Positions 30,312 to 30,497 of a stretch of 30,497 bases of DNA are shown here, piece by piece. The notes beneath the pieces are model-generated. The model was given only the letters and a program-made list of their open reading frames with translations, was not told the DNA's origin and did not search any database. A program made the position numbers and the translations under genes. The stretch's first letter is position 1. Every line of letters starts with the position of its first letter. This DNA comes from Candidatus Nanoanaerosalina archaeon. GTDB taxonomy: Archaea; Nanohalarchaeota; Nanosalinia; Nanosalinales; Nanoanaerosalinaceae. The DNA is taken from contig JALDAH010000004.1 of NCBI GenBank assembly GCA_022729275.1, positions 1-30,497 of the forward strand, given 5' to 3'.

Positions 30312-30497
30312 TTTTCTATTTTTATAGCGTTTGTGGGACAGATTTCAGCCCCTTTCTCGGCTTCATCCTCGTTTTCATCTATATTAACTTCTTTTCTTAC
30401 CACTGCTTTCCTCTTTTCATTCATCTCGTATACTTCTGGCGATACACTTGTGCATGACATGCAGCCAATGCATTTATCCTCATCGATAATTATTTTC
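30308..30497 (-). CDS. Single-cluster [4Fe-4S] ferredoxin, partial at its N-terminus
   Basis: The 62 visible residues show CIGCMSC and, near the end, ICPTNAIKI. Three clustered cysteines plus one distant Cys are the ligand set of small one-cluster ferredoxins. Ser-Pro follows where dicluster or disulfide-bearing forms have Cys-Pro, so no second cluster is expected. The reading frame enters at 30496, and the start, probably a few residues further, lies outside the window. Its TGA overlaps the Memo ATG by 4 bp. It is therefore a good candidate electron donor to the radical SAM enzymes next door (AmrS, Taw1) or acceptor for the oxidoreductase KorAB, by context only. Confidence 0.9.
   Translation of the reverse strand, partial: KIIIDEDKCIGCMSCTSVSPEVYEMNEKRKAVVRKEVNIDENEDEAEKGAEICPTNAIKIEK

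Noticed and set aside
1..30497. tRNA genes, CRISPR arrays, insertion sequences, prophage or replication origin
   Set aside because: No cloverleaf-like GC-rich segment, regular spaced repeats, transposase or integrase, or cdc6/orc1 gene was found. The Oap name of the arv genes alone does not make this an origin.

Overview
The window is a gene-dense, AT-rich stretch of an archaeal chromosome. The evidence is the gene set: archaeal RNase P proteins Rpp30 and Pop5, proteasome alpha subunit, SBDS, exosome Rrp4, archaeal-type S-adenosylmethionine synthetase, the tRNA wyosine enzyme Taw1, and the vesicle GTPase set ArvA/ArvB/ArvC. Ribosome binding sites are of the GGTGA type, with one full AGGAGGTGA before spoVR. 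Many genes have a TATA-like box about 25 nt before the start codon, as expected of leaderless archaeal mRNA. The ArvABC set and the PrkA-PrkA-YeaH-SpoVR order recall Euryarchaeota, especially haloarchaea, and several proteins are rich in Asp and Glu. The species cannot be fixed from the sequence. Peroxiredoxins, a rubrerythrin-like protein and a 2-oxoacid:ferredoxin oxidoreductase suggest an anaerobe or microaerobe.

Layout. 1-261: 5' part of rrp4 (minus). 450-1781: an HD phosphohydrolase and a VIT/CCC1-like membrane protein. 1785-4221: 2-oxoacid:ferredoxin oxidoreductase (korB, and korA with a fused gamma domain). 4313-6727: a Nudix hydrolase, a winged-helix protein and AdoMet synthetase. 6724-8125: arvC-arvB-arvA on the minus strand. 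8370-16255: two PrkA-type kinases, YeaH/DUF444 and SpoVR in one tight operon, followed by a small acidic unknown gene. 16804-21908: RNase P p30 and Pop5, then a redox block (Lrp-type regulator, two peroxiredoxins, rubrerythrin-like protein), then psmA, SBDS and a 99-residue unknown. 21911-24656: an ArsR-like regulator fused to an S-layer-like domain, divergent from glmS. 24663-26813: an UlaG-like metallohydrolase, a DUF368 membrane protein and an unknown. 26857-30497: taw1, then AMMECR1, the AmmeMemoRadiSam radical SAM enzyme, the Memo protein and a partial ferredoxin.

Themes. (1) Parts of the archaeal RNase P / proteasome / exosome superoperon are present but split. One inversion with ends near 262 and 21908 would put SBDS next to rrp4 in the usual order. 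(2) The least understood multigene systems are the PrkA/PrkA/YeaH/SpoVR cassette, ArvABC and AmmeMemoRadiSam. The first two are divergent neighbours across a 244-bp control region. (3) All seven convergent gene pairs lie within 6 bp of each other or overlap, so no intergenic room is left for terminators. (4) Several near-perfect palindromes sit at promoters, often beside a regulator gene.

No tRNA, rRNA, CRISPR array, insertion sequence, phage gene or replication origin was recognised. No stretch over 300 bp lacks a gene; the longest gap is 8126-8369.
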